Notes under the pieces: model-generated
What the model was told of the DNA's origin: nothing
Database searches by the model: none
What the model saw: only the letters and a program-made list of their open reading frames with translations
DNA from: a virus
Virus record (IMG/VR): IMGVR_UViG_3300009161_000003
Location: 48,923 to 112,922 of that record
Strand: one strand, 5' to 3'
DNA: 64,000 nucleotides
Program-made: the position numbers and the translations under genes
In this document: piece by piece, positions 24,251-34,478 of the stretch
Numbering within the stretch: the first letter of the stretch is position 1
Layout of the letters: every line of letters starts with the position of its first letter

Positions 24251-25477
24251 TTATAACTGCTTATCTTCATAATCCTTGTAACGATAGTAACCTTTGTCAA
24301 AATCTACCTGTACTAAGAACTCACCCATAAAGCCATTTCTATTTTTTCTGAAGGCACATTCAATAATATCGCTGTTAGATGCTCTGCCAAGAGCAATTAC
24401 CCAGTCTGCATCATAGGCAATCTGTCTTGACCAAGCAGTTTGTCCAAGTGTTGGAACACTGCTAAGATCATTTACATCATCTGGAGTTGCAGAAGATATT
24501 GCAATAATAGGAACTTCTTCTCCAATAGCCATTAATTTTAGTTCACGGGAAAGGTTTTTCATTCTTACTGTCTCATTGTCTGATTTTTGGTTTGGACTCA
24601 TTAACTGTAAGTAGTCAACAATAACAAAATCTGGACGGTATTGATCTATTTTTCCACGTAGAACTGATGGACTTATCTCTCCACCCTGATCATTTGAAAT
24701 GATATGAAATGGATTCTTTCCAGTAACCTTATCTTTGTGCCAAGTTTTAAACATTTCTGGTTCAATGTGGCCCTGACTAATTTTTCTATGTGACCAAAGG
24801 CCTTCACCCATAATTGTAAATACACGGTTTCTAACTTCAGTCTCGGACATTTCAAGGCTAATTACTAATGGGGTTTTGCCTTGCTTCCATGCTTGTACCG
24901 CAAAATAAAGAGCAAGCCACGACTTGCCAATGCCTGGATAGGCTAAAAAAACTCCCAGTTGGCCTGGAGCGATACCACTTGGAAGATAGTTATCAAATCC
25001 TGGCAATCCAGTTTTAATCCCTGTAATCCCAGCCTCTTCCATTTTACGCAAATGATCAAAGTAGGCAGCAGCGGATTCAAAGTCAGTAGCATCAATATCT
25101 CTAACGGAGGATGTATTCTTTTTAAGTTCTGAGGTTTGAGTAATTAGAGAATCTAGGGCAACTACTGAATTGCCACTTTGTACTTCTCCTGCTGCAGATC
25201 TTAGGATTGTTTTAAGACTATCGTTTAAATAGTCACCCTGTAATTCTGAAAGGTGATGCTTCGTTGCTCCAATATCATCGACTACTTCAAAATCTCTAAA
25301 CTTTTCAATTACTAAAGATAGTGGTGGAACGGAACTGTTTGCCTCAAAGTATTTTCTAATGAATGTCCATACATCTAAATGTGTTCGTAGAAGTCCGTCA
25401 ACATTTGCTTGTAATAAAACATGAATCTGTTTATCTTTTAATACTGCATTTAATACTTTTGATTCAATGCTAGCCAT
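24251..25477 (-). CDS. DnaB-like replicative helicase
   Basis: This 408-residue helicase unwinds DNA as a RecA-fold hexamer. The N-terminal helical domain (1-120) is followed by GLPGFDNYL at about 157, Walker A YPGIGKSW (180-187), ISLEMS, Walker B VIVDYLQLM (about 285), SRELKLMA and an Arg-containing DADWVIALGR strand. It is a bit shorter than bacterial DnaB. It is coupled by eight bases with the small gene before it, which may be a loader. Confidence 0.9.
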   Translation of the reverse strand: MASIESKVLNAVLKDKQIHVLLQANVDGLLRTHLDVWTFIRKYFEANSSVPPLSLVIEKFRDFEVVDDIGATKHHLSELQGDYLNDSLKTILRSAAGEVQSGNSVVALDSLITQTSELKKNTSSVRDIDATDFESAAAYFDHLRKMEEAGITGIKTGLPGFDNYLPSGIAPGQLGVFLAYPGIGKSWLALYFAVQAWKQGKTPLVISLEMSETEVRNRVFTIMGEGLWSHRKISQGHIEPEMFKTWHKDKVTGKNPFHIISNDQGGEISPSVLRGKIDQYRPDFVIVDYLQLMSPNQKSDNETVRMKNLSRELKLMAIGEEVPIIAISSATPDDVNDLSSVPTLGQTAWSRQIAYDADWVIALGRASNSDIIECAFRKNRNGFMGEFLVQVDFDKGYYRYKDYEDKQL

Positions 25478-25778
25478 TGAGCCACTCCTTTGCCATCAAT
25501 CTTCTCTCTGCACGTTCTTTATCATCTTGATCTTTATCTTTTTTAGCCTTAATAATTTTTTCTGCCTGGTATGCAAAAGTATTCCAAGATGGACTCTCAG
25601 TAACCTTAAAATAGTATTCTAAAATATCGTAACATCCTTCAATTCCATACGACTGAATAAGAGCATCTGCTGCCCATTGTTCAACGTTAAGATTCATTGA
25701 TGGCTTTACATCATATCTTTCTTTGTGGTATTTGCTATACCTTGAAAGCAAAGCCATTCGGTCTTTGCGCTCTGGCAT
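25470..25778 (-). CDS. Hypothetical protein upstream of helicase, possible loader
   Basis: This 102-residue, highly charged helical protein has two segments: EQWAADALIQSYGIEGCYDILEYYF-type helix and a basic acid-rich tail. It overlaps the helicase start by eight bases. Small proteins in this position in phages sometimes load the helicase, but no motif proves it. Confidence 0.5.
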   Translation of the reverse strand: MPERKDRMALLSRYSKYHKERYDVKPSMNLNVEQWAADALIQSYGIEGCYDILEYYFKVTESPSWNTFAYQAEKIIKAKKDKDQDDKERAERRLMAKEWLNG

Positions 25779-25984
25779 TACTCAGAGATTTCTGCTTTGG
25801 CTTCGTTAATTTTGTCAGTTAACTTATCTTCAACAAACTTGTAAACACGTTCCATTGCTTCGTTAGTTGTCTCTCCATCTTTCTTAGAGTCAACAACTCC
25901 AAGATCAAGTCTTAATGATTGGAAGTTTCCAAGATTAAGTGTGTAGCCTAAAGTTACAGAAACCTTAGTGTTATCGTTTTCCAT
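25778..25984 (-). CDS. Small conserved hypothetical protein (68 aa)
   Basis: This acidic 68-residue protein has a beta hairpin (VSVTLGYTLNLGNFQSLRLDLGV) then a Lys/Glu-rich helix. It is coupled to the next gene (shares one base). No family is recognised; similar short proteins are frequent in actinophage-like replication operons. Confidence 0.55.
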   Translation of the reverse strand: MENDNTKVSVTLGYTLNLGNFQSLRLDLGVVDSKKDGETTNEAMERVYKFVEDKLTDKINEAKAEISE

Positions 25985-26003
25985 TTTACATCCATTCAGT
26001 TAG

Positions 26004-26546
26004 TTAGATACTCTCCGACCATATCGGAATAAAACGTCCATCTTCAGTTCTCGTATATGTAAGTATACCATCGCCCATTCTCCTAGTCAACTCTTGTTTA
26101 GTGGGAGTCATGTTGTTTGTTACAAGGCCATCTTTTCTTGGTTGACCAATATGAATTGATGCCAATATGTCCCTTATTTCCCTTATGTGACTTTCTGAAT
26201 AATAACATCTTATTTGCCAGCCACGCTTTCCACCTATGCTAGATCCTATTGGTGCTGGAATTGTTCCACGTTTAATAAGAGTAGGAATATATTTCTTATG
26301 TCTGTTAATAAGTATAGCAGTTTCTCCAATAGTATATGCCTTTTCTCTTTTCTTTTTAAATTCCGCAATAAAACAAGTTTCAATTCTATCTTTATTTATA
26401 TTATAAAGCGCAACAATTCCGTCTGATCTGTTTCTGTGATGCACTTTGACTAAATCATTATTTAAAAACCAAATAGTTTTATTACCTGAAACTATAGCGG
26501 ACTGATTGTAGTTTTGGCCCTCAATATTTCCTGTTGTAGAATCCAT
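26004..26546 (-). CDS. MerR/excisionase-like DNA-binding protein
   Basis: This 180-residue protein has a winged-helix like segment at about residues 71-120: AYTIGETAILINRHKKYI, KRGTIPAPIG, then a wing-like GKRGWQIRCYYSES, as in MerR or excisionase folds where a bent recognition helix precedes a Trp/Tyr-rich wing. It may regulate the replication operon or bind the origin. The start overlaps the upstream zinc-ribbon gene by 55 bases; a later start cannot be ruled out. Confidence 0.55.
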   Translation of the reverse strand: MDSTTGNIEGQNYNQSAIVSGNKTIWFLNNDLVKVHHRNRSDGIVALYNINKDRIETCFIAEFKKKREKAYTIGETAILINRHKKYIPTLIKRGTIPAPIGSSIGGKRGWQIRCYYSESHIREIRDILASIHIGQPRKDGLVTNNMTPTKQELTRRMGDGILTYTRTEDGRFIPIWSESI

Positions 26547-26680
26547 GATCCCTCTTTGCTGCTGTCTGGTGGATGGTAAAATTTTCTTTTACCACAAATT
26601 ACACAATAAACTTCAATATGTTCTTTGGTGCTGTACTGTCTGTCAACAAAAACAATACCACCGCATCTTGAACATTTCAC
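26492..26680 (-). CDS. Small zinc-ribbon protein (62 aa)
   Basis: The 62-residue protein has CSRCGG at the N-terminus and CVICGKRKF 20 residues later, a standard four-Cys zinc ribbon. It begins at the stop of the structural gene upstream (shared base) and leads the replication block. Function unknown, probably nucleic-acid or protein binding. Confidence 0.65.
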   Translation of the reverse strand: MKCSRCGGIVFVDRQYSTKEHIEVYCVICGKRKFYHPPDSSKEGSWILQQEILRAKTTISPL

Positions 26681-27135
26681 TAATTTGAAGACCCAACCAA
26701 AGGTGCTTTTCCAATAGCAAGAATATTAATTTTTGTATTTGCAACTCCTTTAGTATTATATCTTACAAGAAAAGAAGCATTTGTATTTGTAACTGATGTA
26801 ATAACTACAGAAACATCTTGACCTGCTGCTGTTTTTTCACTATCAAAAGGAGTTGCAACCACCATTGGAGTATTTTGAAAGTTATAGGTAATTGAAAATG
26901 CTTCCTGTTGTCCTGCAGAAACATCTTTTGATGTACCAAGAACATATGTTTTTGCAAAAACAGCCATTGTATTGATTGATCCTCCAGTAGGCTCTCCAGT
27001 TTCTGAAATAATTTTAAAAGTTCCATTACCCGAACTTGATAGCCTGTCAGAAAGTTCATTTACGGCTGCAACAATGTCATAAACATACGAAACGTCTAAA
27101 GGTTGCCCTCTTTGCGGTACAATTAATCTTCCCAT
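26680..27135 (-). CDS. Probable tail/baseplate beta-structured protein
   Basis: This 151-residue protein has an N-terminal helix (YVYDIVAAVNELSDRL) followed by an all-beta, Thr/Val-rich C-terminal domain, like short receptor-side or baseplate accessory proteins. GGAGG precedes the ATG and a TGA-TATAAT lies ten bases upstream. It lies at the border between the tail module and the replication block. Its virion role is inferred. Confidence 0.5.
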   Translation of the reverse strand: MGRLIVPQRGQPLDVSYVYDIVAAVNELSDRLSSSGNGTFKIISETGEPTGGSINTMAVFAKTYVLGTSKDVSAGQQEAFSITYNFQNTPMVVATPFDSEKTAAGQDVSVVITSVTNTNASFLVRYNTKGVANTKINILAIGKAPLVGSSN

Positions 27136-27144
27136 GATTCCTCC

Positions 27145-27153
27145 ATTATATCA
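27145..27153 (-). promoter_or_regulatory. Extended -10 candidate (TGA-TATAAT)
   Basis: TGA-TATAAT on the minus strand, nine bases before the ATG at 27135, with GGAGG in between. A transcript from here would have almost no leader, so either this is a weak promoter or the match is chance. It would start transcription of the replication block. Confidence 0.4.
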
Positions 27154-27159
27154 TTTAAC

Positions 27160-27636
27160 TTACGGTATTGATATTACACTACTCTCGTGTAAGGTTAACG
27201 CTGTAATTCTTTCTTTTGTGATTCCTTCTGGTTGAACCGCAATCCTTAATGTTGTTGCCGTTGTTGCCGTATTAGCAAAGGTGTAAGTTGTCGTGGCTGT
27301 ATTTCCAGAAAGAGTTGTTTGATTGGTTGTTCCATGATAAGAATATGAGTCAGATCCATATTTAATAAAAATATCAAGTTTTCCTCTACCTCTAGAATCT
27401 ACGGTTCTAATAGAAATTGTTCCTGCGGTAGGAGAAACAGTTACTGCATTTTTGGTAGTTTCTGCAGTAAGGCCATTTAGTGGAACGGAATCAACATAAT
27501 AAATTTTAGACCATGCTGATGTTCTATTAAAGTCATCAGAAATAATTCTATATCTTAATACGTGTTTGTTGCTAGAATTTACTGGTGGCAAATCTTTTTT
27601 TAATATTGTTATTTTTTTTATGCCTTTATCTACCAT
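27160..27636 (-). CDS. Probable tail protein
   Basis: The 158-residue product is mostly beta (YRIISDDFNRTSAWSKIYYV; Thr-rich TTTYTFANTATTATTLRIAV), as in fibronectin-like tail accessory domains. No enzyme motif is present. It shares one base with the previous tail gene, so it is co-expressed with the baseplate proteins. Confidence 0.55.
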   Translation of the reverse strand: MVDKGIKKITILKKDLPPVNSSNKHVLRYRIISDDFNRTSAWSKIYYVDSVPLNGLTAETTKNAVTVSPTAGTISIRTVDSRGRGKLDIFIKYGSDSYSYHGTTNQTTLSGNTATTTYTFANTATTATTLRIAVQPEGITKERITALTLHESSVISIP

Positions 27637-28766
27637 TAAGAAATATCTCCAATAGTTCCAATATCTAAAGCCATTCTAAATTCAACATAGTTGTTTGTAT
27701 TTGTAGATTTGGTAATTGGTTCTCCATCTGCATTTTTAACAACAGTATATCCAACCAGTCCATACAAAGGATTAACTGTGTTTATATTATCAAACCTAAT
27801 TGCATCAAAAGCAATGTAGTGTGTGTTTACTTCGTTTCCTGAATCTACAACACATGAATAAATTTTTGCAGTTTTAATTGTTGCCCAGGAAAACCCTTGC
27901 TCTAAAACAAAATTTCCTAATGTTTTTGAAATTGCAAAATATCTGTTAGTATTAAAATTAACTCCGCCTGCTCCGTCAACTAAATCAACTAAACATCTTG
28001 CATACTTGTTATTACTGTCTATAAATTCTAAAATTATTTTAAGACTATCTGGGTTTGTATAACTGGAAGCATTTTTGTTTACAAGAGAAAATGCAATTTT
28101 AATTTGATCAGATAATGAATTTTGAGACAAATTAAGATTAAGTCCAGTTTTTTGTATGTGATACTGTCCTGTTAAACTAGAAGCAACATTTGTAATGTCT
28201 TTAATTTGACTATAATCTCCTTTTATAAAAATCATATTATTAAAAAATCTACATCTTTCATTTTTTTCATTTCTATTTGCTTTAAAAAATATAGAATTGT
28301 CTGCTGCTGCCTGAAAAACATTTAAGGCTGTTGCAATAATATTGTCATCTAGTGGATAGTCAAGGGATGTTGTAATTGGCGAAGTAACATTTTCAAAAGT
28401 AGTATTGCCGTATTGCCATTGTTCTTCTTCTGTAAATAATAATAATGGTCTGCTATCAAAGCCAGAAGCATCTGGATTACCTCCCGCAGAAAAAATACCA
28501 ATTTCAGTAATTTCATATCTTTCTGTTGTTGGAAGTTCTGAAGTAAATACTATTTTATTAACTCCATCTTCTTCTACATATCCCCTTGAAGAAATGGGAA
28601 CTCTAAACATTTCAAAGTCTAAAACCTCTTTAGTAGAATACTGTCCAAAAAATTGTCCAGTTGTTAATGGTTTAGCCCCACAACCAAAAGCCATATAAGA
28701 TGCGTAGGCAGGCGTGATTCCTATTAAATATTTTGCAATAATATCTTTTCCTTTGTTAGTTATCAC
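27636..28766 (-). CDS. Baseplate/tail protein
   Basis: This 376-residue protein begins MITNKGKDIIAKYL-I, a start typical of phage baseplate proteins with an N-terminal helix and a MAFGCG strand. The remainder is a beta-rich domain with many Asn and Ser, including LVDGAGGVNFN and a jelly-roll-like C-terminal half. It lies between two structural genes, overlapping one by four bases. A receptor-side structural role is likely; the family is not recognised. Confidence 0.6.
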   Translation of the reverse strand: MITNKGKDIIAKYLIGITPAYASYMAFGCGAKPLTTGQFFGQYSTKEVLDFEMFRVPISSRGYVEEDGVNKIVFTSELPTTERYEITEIGIFSAGGNPDASGFDSRPLLLFTEEEQWQYGNTTFENVTSPITTSLDYPLDDNIIATALNVFQAAADNSIFFKANRNEKNERCRFFNNMIFIKGDYSQIKDITNVASSLTGQYHIQKTGLNLNLSQNSLSDQIKIAFSLVNKNASSYTNPDSLKIILEFIDSNNKYARCLVDLVDGAGGVNFNTNRYFAISKTLGNFVLEQGFSWATIKTAKIYSCVVDSGNEVNTHYIAFDAIRFDNINTVNPLYGLVGYTVVKNADGEPITKSTNTNNYVEFRMALDIGTIGDIS

Positions 28767-29350
28767 GATTCCTCATTTCCAAGATTTGTCTTATATATTG
28801 TACCACTTTGAAGAGTTTCAATCTGAATATTTTCTCTTGGCCCTAAATTTATTGCTTCTATAACTATTGCGCCCATTGTTAGATCTGACACAATTATGCC
28901 ACCTTGATCATTTCTATAAACATTTATTCCATCTGGTCCATTTCCCACATTTGGAACTTTTGTTTCTAATTTAATTGGAAAATTTAAAAAGTATTTGTCT
29001 GAAGTATCTTGCAATGCAATAATGTTTTTAGGGTTTAAGGCTCTTATTGTTTCTGCCATATTTGAAATTGGTTGATAAGAAATTGTGCCAGTATCTAATT
29101 TTGCACTATTTGTTAAAGATAGCAAGGCTACACCATTAATCTGTTCAAAAAAAATTAACTTAATAAAGTCTTGGTCTGGTTCTGCATCGCCTTCTTTATC
29201 TCTATTAAATTTAACATATTGTGGAGTTGCAATTTTTACTGGAGATTTTACAACTAAGTTAGGTGATAAATTAACAGAAGGTGGAACTGGCATTACTTCA
29301 TATTCATATTGATACTCTCCATCTGAAATTAATGGCACGTTACACCTCAC
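28763..29350 (-). CDS. Probable tail protein
   Basis: I do not recognise a family for this 195-residue protein. It starts with Pro/Tyr-rich EYQYEYEVMPVPPS and has several beta strands and few charged helices. It overlaps the large tail protein upstream by 11 bases and the baseplate gene downstream by four, so it is part of the tail tip operon. Confidence 0.55.
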   Translation of the reverse strand: MRCNVPLISDGEYQYEYEVMPVPPSVNLSPNLVVKSPVKIATPQYVKFNRDKEGDAEPDQDFIKLIFFEQINGVALLSLTNSAKLDTGTISYQPISNMAETIRALNPKNIIALQDTSDKYFLNFPIKLETKVPNVGNGPDGINVYRNDQGGIIVSDLTMGAIVIEAINLGPRENIQIETLQSGTIYKTNLGNEES

Positions 29351-32300
29351 TCAAATATATAGTCATGTCTGGTCCACTTAAACTTCTTGAATACTCTATA
29401 TTATAAACAACAAATCTTGAAGTAGAAGATGCTACAAGATCTAGACCATTATTGTTTTTATAATCAATTGAAATAATATCCCCTAATTGAATTGTTGGAT
29501 TAGCAAAAATTTTTAATCCAATTGATTTTTTAGGAACTATTAGTTTATCAAGCAGCCAACCAATTAATTCCTCTGCCTCTTCTGTTGTTTGTATGTATTC
29601 AACATTTATGTTAAAGTCTGTTCTTCCATGTTTAAGTCTGCTTAATTTAATATTATCATATTTTTCTTTTTCTAATTTTGGTGAATAAACTATTACATCA
29701 CCTTTAAGTTCTGGGTCTGAAAAGTTTGATCGTTTTTTAAAATAATCATCTACTGTTAGTTCGCTACTGCTATCACTAGTAAAAGCAATACCCATAATTT
29801 GCAAAGTATTAGATGTATCTGTACCAAGATTTAAAAGACTATCTGTTGCATTAAATACCAAAAACTCTGCTCCATAAGCATTTGCTTGGAATCCAGAGAC
29901 TGTATATTCTTTTAGTTTATCTGGTGCCATTACTATTTTTGCATATAGTGCTGGATATGCATTATCAAATTTAGCATTAATGTATGCACACTCTCTCATT
30001 ATAGTTCCAAATTCATCATAAAAAATATTAAATTTTGGTGTTGTCAATGTGTTAATGCCTTTTAAATAAGACTCTTGTAAAATTCCACTTAGTGCGTATT
30101 TTTTAATAGCATCATTTGCTGTAATTGATCTGTTTGAAAACGTTCTCGATATTTGATTATTAATTTCAAATCCTGTATTTTTTGAATAGTTGTCTGATAA
30201 AGCATAAATATTTTCAAACATACATTTTGAAGAACCACGAACAAACAAAGCCGTTGATTGATAGTTTGGCAAAGGATCTAAGTCGTCAACTTGAGCAATA
30301 AGTTCATTATTAATATACAAATAAAACCTTCTTATATTACTATTTGCTAAGTCTTCATACTCTACGGCTAAGTCGTATATGCTAGTGTTTTCTTCATTGT
30401 ATTTTCTTGATATACCAAAAAATTCTCCCGAATCATAATTAATTGTTTCATCATAAGTACTAAATAGTTTAACTGGAACTGCTTTACTTTCACCAACACC
30501 TGCAACAACTTTATAAAAGATAACATTGTGTGTATCTGTTGTTGCATTGTCTAATGCAATTATTTCAAAATAATATCCTAAATTTGTTGTTGGATTTAAC
30601 AAAACTGCAATTCCTCCAGAGTTTCCAGAAATATTAATTTTTTCTTCTGGCGCTGCTGTATTGTTGCCTTGTTTAGACGCATTGTTTTCATAATAAGTCA
30701 TTCCATTTAATGGAATTGATTTAATAACTACTTTGCCATCTGCTGTAGTTGTTTGACCTTGTGGTTCTCCAACAATTCTAATTCTAGTTCCAAAATGTTT
30801 AAAAACAGATTGATCTAATGTTTTATAAACATAAGACAAGTTATCTCTTGGAGAAAGGTCTGTTGTAACAAAGTCTTTACCTTTAAAAACAAGAGCAGAG
30901 GATTGAACAAGTCCTTTATTTTTTGTTGGGTCTATAATTGTAACAGATGCTCTTTCTGTTTCTGTAAGTGCATACTCTGATAAAAATCTTTTAATTACTC
31001 CATTTACTGATGCTGCTTCTGCAGAAGTAATTCCAGCAGCAACTGTACCATTTAAAGTCCCTTCAAACTCTGTTCCTCCAAATAAATATTGAGAAGACAT
31101 AAGAACGCCTTTACGATTATCTTTATTGCTCCAATAGGGGTCTAAAGATGCTGTATGGTTTTGAATAACAGTTCCAAATTGAGCCCTTCCACTTTGAACA
31201 ACTGGACCATTAACCATTCTAGTAACTCCATTAATAGTTTCATAGTATGGTTCTGCAAAAATTCTTACTTTTCCCGTTGGAAAAATTTTTCCACCAAATT
31301 TTAATTTATTTAAATAATTTTTATATTCAGAGTCACTACTTATAAAAACATTTCCAAATCCTTCAACTGAGTGCTCTACAGCATCGTATCTAATTATTTC
31401 TCCACTTGAATAAAAATATCCTTGCTGCCTAGATATTAAATAAATCCCTTCGCCAAAATCAATAATATTATTAATAAGTTGATTGTTGACTACGGTTGGA
31501 AGTACTTGGGGAAGGGTTGAGTTTAAAGCAAGTGCAGAAAGGGTAAATCCACTTGACCTACTATCTTTTAGTTCTTCTTGATTTGAAATTTCCCATAAAG
31601 CAGATGGTTTGTATACCCAATATTTATTTTCTGCACTTGATGCAATCTGCTCGCCAAATGCAGAATATGTTTTATCAATGTATCTTGTTGTATAACTAAT
31701 CTTGCCATCATTGTATATTTTTTTATCTTGTGAAGCAATACTAATTATGTTAGCAAGTTTTTTGTTAGGCAGTGTTTTATTTTGAATAATATTTGCTGTA
31801 CTTTCTGCAAGAGAGGGAGAACCTCCTAAATTTATTTCATCCCATTCAGTAGTGCTATAAGATCCAGCATCCACAGTTTCAGTTGGCTCAGTGCTATATG
31901 TTGAAGCATCATCAAAATCTGTAATAATCTCTGGAACTGGTCCTGTAACTTTAGAACCAATCATTACAGTATCAACAGATCTTTGTGTTGCTGTTGGCAT
32001 TAAATAATTTTTACTCATTGCAATAAAATTATTATATTCATCAAAAAACATTGCAGTTTGTGTTGAAGTAGCCAAACTATTTAAAACTTGTGCAACGTTG
32101 GTATCAGGACCCACATAAAAATAAGGAATAATTGGATCTGATTCTCCTTCAATTCTTTTATAAATATAGTTACTAAAACCAATAGAGTCTAACAAAATTG
32201 ATATTGCATAACTAATAGATATATTTGTAAGAAATAGTTTTGGTGCTGTTATTGATTCAAAATAAAAATAAAAATCTCTTAACTCTAAGGAGATTGTTCC

Positions 32301-33851
32301 TCCAGTTATATCTGCTTGTGGCATTCCTTCTGCATATAATGTTTTAATTGGAACGCTATAGTTTTTATTACTTACATTTAAGAATGTTTCATAAAAATTA
32401 AATTTAAGGTTTTTGGTAACATATTTAGCAATAATACTATTTGTATTGTTTTCATTAAACGCTTGATCGTCATCAAATATTGATATGTTTCCAGTAGAAG
32501 CCAGCAACTGTCCAACTGGCAAAGAGCCATTGCCAAGATCAGACAACTGCTTAGTTATAGAATAACTAATAGTTTTATTTGATATATTGGCAACTAATCT
32601 TGGAGACATTTCAATTAAATCAAAAGTAGCCTCGTACTTGTTCATTTGTTCTGCAACAATTCTTACACCTTGAATATATTGAAATTCACGATATACTCTT
32701 TGATTGTTTTTAATAAAATATTCTGGAGATGTAAAATCTGTAACAAAGTTTGTTTCTTTGGTTAAATCTAAATTTGTTAATTGCCATCCATAGTCTGGCA
32801 CAAATGTATCGTAAACTTTTGTTGTGTCGTTCCATACATAATAAATTCCTTGATCTGTTGCACTTGAAGAAAGCAAATAGGCATATCCATCAATTGATCT
32901 TGTTGGTAGTACGGTAGTAGAAGATATTTTTTCAACATGTCTAAATCTAGTTTTAAAATCATTTGGAATAATTAAACCATAAGACAATTCTACATAACCA
33001 TCTTCTTTAATTATAACGGTTGAGTCATCTCTTAAAGAGTTTGCATTAAAAGTTTTTGCTGAGACCCAAGAATTATTTAACAAATATTCAATACGCCAAA
33101 CAACAGGAACTTGTTTATTAGAGTTTCCAAAAAGTGGATCTGCAATGGGACTTGTGACAGTGTTGAAAGGGCCAAGATCTTTTGTTCCAACATGTGTTTG
33201 CATTTTGACAACAATTCGATTTGCTGGAACTGTTTCTTTATATACTACAAATGGTGCAGCATCTTCAATTGGATATTGATTATTTACAGATTTTTTTGAT
33301 ATACCCCGTTCTGTTGTGGTAAAGGATGTAGCACTTTCTTTTTCTGTTCTAAACGATGTCCAATATTTAAACTCATCATATCTTGATCCTATATAGTATC
33401 TTGGTCTTTGTGTAAAAAAACTAGTTGCTCCAATAGTAGAATCAGCAAAGACTTGATTATTAATTAAGTTAGTATTAAAATTATGAAGATATCTTCCTTG
33501 AATATAAAACGCTTTGTTGATTCCTGATCTTGGTCGGAAAGGTTTAAGACAGTCTTCTAAAGAATAAAGTCCTGCATATTGTTCTTTAAGTGTTGAAAAT
33601 AATGCTGGCTGGTCACTATTAGTAAAACCATTATCAACTACAATATCTGCATCTGTTGCTCCCGTGTAAGAATTGCCAACATCATTTGCATCAAATGAAA
33701 GTGGTGCTTTTCCTGTATCTCTATTTCTATAATTTCCTAATTTAAAAATGTTATCTGGAACATTCATATTCCACTCTGCTAAAATAGTTGAACGGGTTTC
33801 AACTGTTGCAGAATTTTCTAAATGGTTCTTTAAAGTTGTATCAAGAAACAT
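29340..33851 (-). CDS. Large tail-tip protein with embedded LamG-like domain
   Basis: This 1503-residue protein follows the distal-tail protein, the position of the tail-associated (Tal-like) tip protein. The C-terminus (about 1385-1503, KFANPTIQLGDIISIDYKN region to TIYLSEV) resembles the domains that phages use to form the central tip. Around residues 1090-1230 lies a LamG/concanavalin-like beta sandwich (YYFEIIALDN, RRFYLYINNELIAQV), a carbohydrate-binding fold. No peptidase or muramidase motif was found. The likely role is host attachment and cell-wall contact. Confidence 0.65.
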   Translation of the reverse strand: MFLDTTLKNHLENSATVETRSTILAEWNMNVPDNIFKLGNYRNRDTGKAPLSFDANDVGNSYTGATDADIVVDNGFTNSDQPALFSTLKEQYAGLYSLEDCLKPFRPRSGINKAFYIQGRYLHNFNTNLINNQVFADSTIGATSFFTQRPRYYIGSRYDEFKYWTSFRTEKESATSFTTTERGISKKSVNNQYPIEDAAPFVVYKETVPANRIVVKMQTHVGTKDLGPFNTVTSPIADPLFGNSNKQVPVVWRIEYLLNNSWVSAKTFNANSLRDDSTVIIKEDGYVELSYGLIIPNDFKTRFRHVEKISSTTVLPTRSIDGYAYLLSSSATDQGIYYVWNDTTKVYDTFVPDYGWQLTNLDLTKETNFVTDFTSPEYFIKNNQRVYREFQYIQGVRIVAEQMNKYEATFDLIEMSPRLVANISNKTISYSITKQLSDLGNGSLPVGQLLASTGNISIFDDDQAFNENNTNSIIAKYVTKNLKFNFYETFLNVSNKNYSVPIKTLYAEGMPQADITGGTISLELRDFYFYFESITAPKLFLTNISISYAISILLDSIGFSNYIYKRIEGESDPIIPYFYVGPDTNVAQVLNSLATSTQTAMFFDEYNNFIAMSKNYLMPTATQRSVDTVMIGSKVTGPVPEIITDFDDASTYSTEPTETVDAGSYSTTEWDEINLGGSPSLAESTANIIQNKTLPNKKLANIISIASQDKKIYNDGKISYTTRYIDKTYSAFGEQIASSAENKYWVYKPSALWEISNQEELKDSRSSGFTLSALALNSTLPQVLPTVVNNQLINNIIDFGEGIYLISRQQGYFYSSGEIIRYDAVEHSVEGFGNVFISSDSEYKNYLNKLKFGGKIFPTGKVRIFAEPYYETINGVTRMVNGPVVQSGRAQFGTVIQNHTASLDPYWSNKDNRKGVLMSSQYLFGGTEFEGTLNGTVAAGITSAEAASVNGVIKRFLSEYALTETERASVTIIDPTKNKGLVQSSALVFKGKDFVTTDLSPRDNLSYVYKTLDQSVFKHFGTRIRIVGEPQGQTTTADGKVVIKSIPLNGMTYYENNASKQGNNTAAPEEKINISGNSGGIAVLLNPTTNLGYYFEIIALDNATTDTHNVIFYKVVAGVGESKAVPVKLFSTYDETINYDSGEFFGISRKYNEENTSIYDLAVEYEDLANSNIRRFYLYINNELIAQVDDLDPLPNYQSTALFVRGSSKCMFENIYALSDNYSKNTGFEINNQISRTFSNRSITANDAIKKYALSGILQESYLKGINTLTTPKFNIFYDEFGTIMRECAYINAKFDNAYPALYAKIVMAPDKLKEYTVSGFQANAYGAEFLVFNATDSLLNLGTDTSNTLQIMGIAFTSDSSSELTVDDYFKKRSNFSDPELKGDVIVYSPKLEKEKYDNIKLSRLKHGRTDFNINVEYIQTTEEAEELIGWLLDKLIVPKKSIGLKIFANPTIQLGDIISIDYKNNNGLDLVASSTSRFVVYNIEYSRSLSGPDMTIYLSEV

Positions 33852-34478
33852 TTACACTTCTTCCATAGAAACCGATACGTCCCATAAGTCATGGTTGGTT
33901 TGACCACGTTTTGTAACGGTATATGAAAAATCAGAAATATAAACTTCAACAATTTCAGTATATTGATCTAAGTGTGCATATCTATCATCGGTTTGATCAT
34001 CCGCAAAATTGTTAAACTTGTCATACGATAGGAACATCCAAAATGGTCCAGTGTGGTTCTCATACCAATCTAGCATTTCTACACCGCCAGCACCCCCGTC
34101 AGCCGTGTATTCTGACCCCTGTGTAGTTACTCCAGTAGAGTCTACCCAGTCTGGTCTTCCACCATATGATCTTGAAGGAATGTTATTCCAACTTGTGCTA
34201 ATTGTATTTTTATCAGCAATATGAAAAGACCTCATGTTGCCATTTACCATTCTTTGCCTTTGTTCAATTCTTTCTGTTTTAAAATCTAATGGTGCTCTGT
34301 TGTGATCAGATAAGATTAAAAATTTATTTAGATTTGTAGTAGCAGTTGTATATGCACCTATTTCAATTCCGTCTGGAACGTAAATTCCATTTTGTAATGT
34401 ACCTGGATTTTCTGACCAGATAATGGCTTGTGGTCTTCCAAAACGTTTTCTTCCTGCGGTATATGCTGCGGTAGCCAT
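33852..34478 (-). CDS. Distal tail protein or tail hub component
   Basis: This 208-residue protein lies between the tape measure and the large tip protein, where siphoviruses place the distal tail protein. It is beta-rich with many aromatic residues (NTISTSWNNIPSRSY, GPFWMFLSYD) and ends with strands that include VEVYISDFSYTV, as in tail-tube-like folds. It shares one base with the tape measure gene. The family call rests on position. Confidence 0.6.
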   Translation of the reverse strand: MATAAYTAGRKRFGRPQAIIWSENPGTLQNGIYVPDGIEIGAYTTATTNLNKFLILSDHNRAPLDFKTERIEQRQRMVNGNMRSFHIADKNTISTSWNNIPSRSYGGRPDWVDSTGVTTQGSEYTADGGAGGVEMLDWYENHTGPFWMFLSYDKFNNFADDQTDDRYAHLDQYTEIVEVYISDFSYTVTKRGQTNHDLWDVSVSMEEV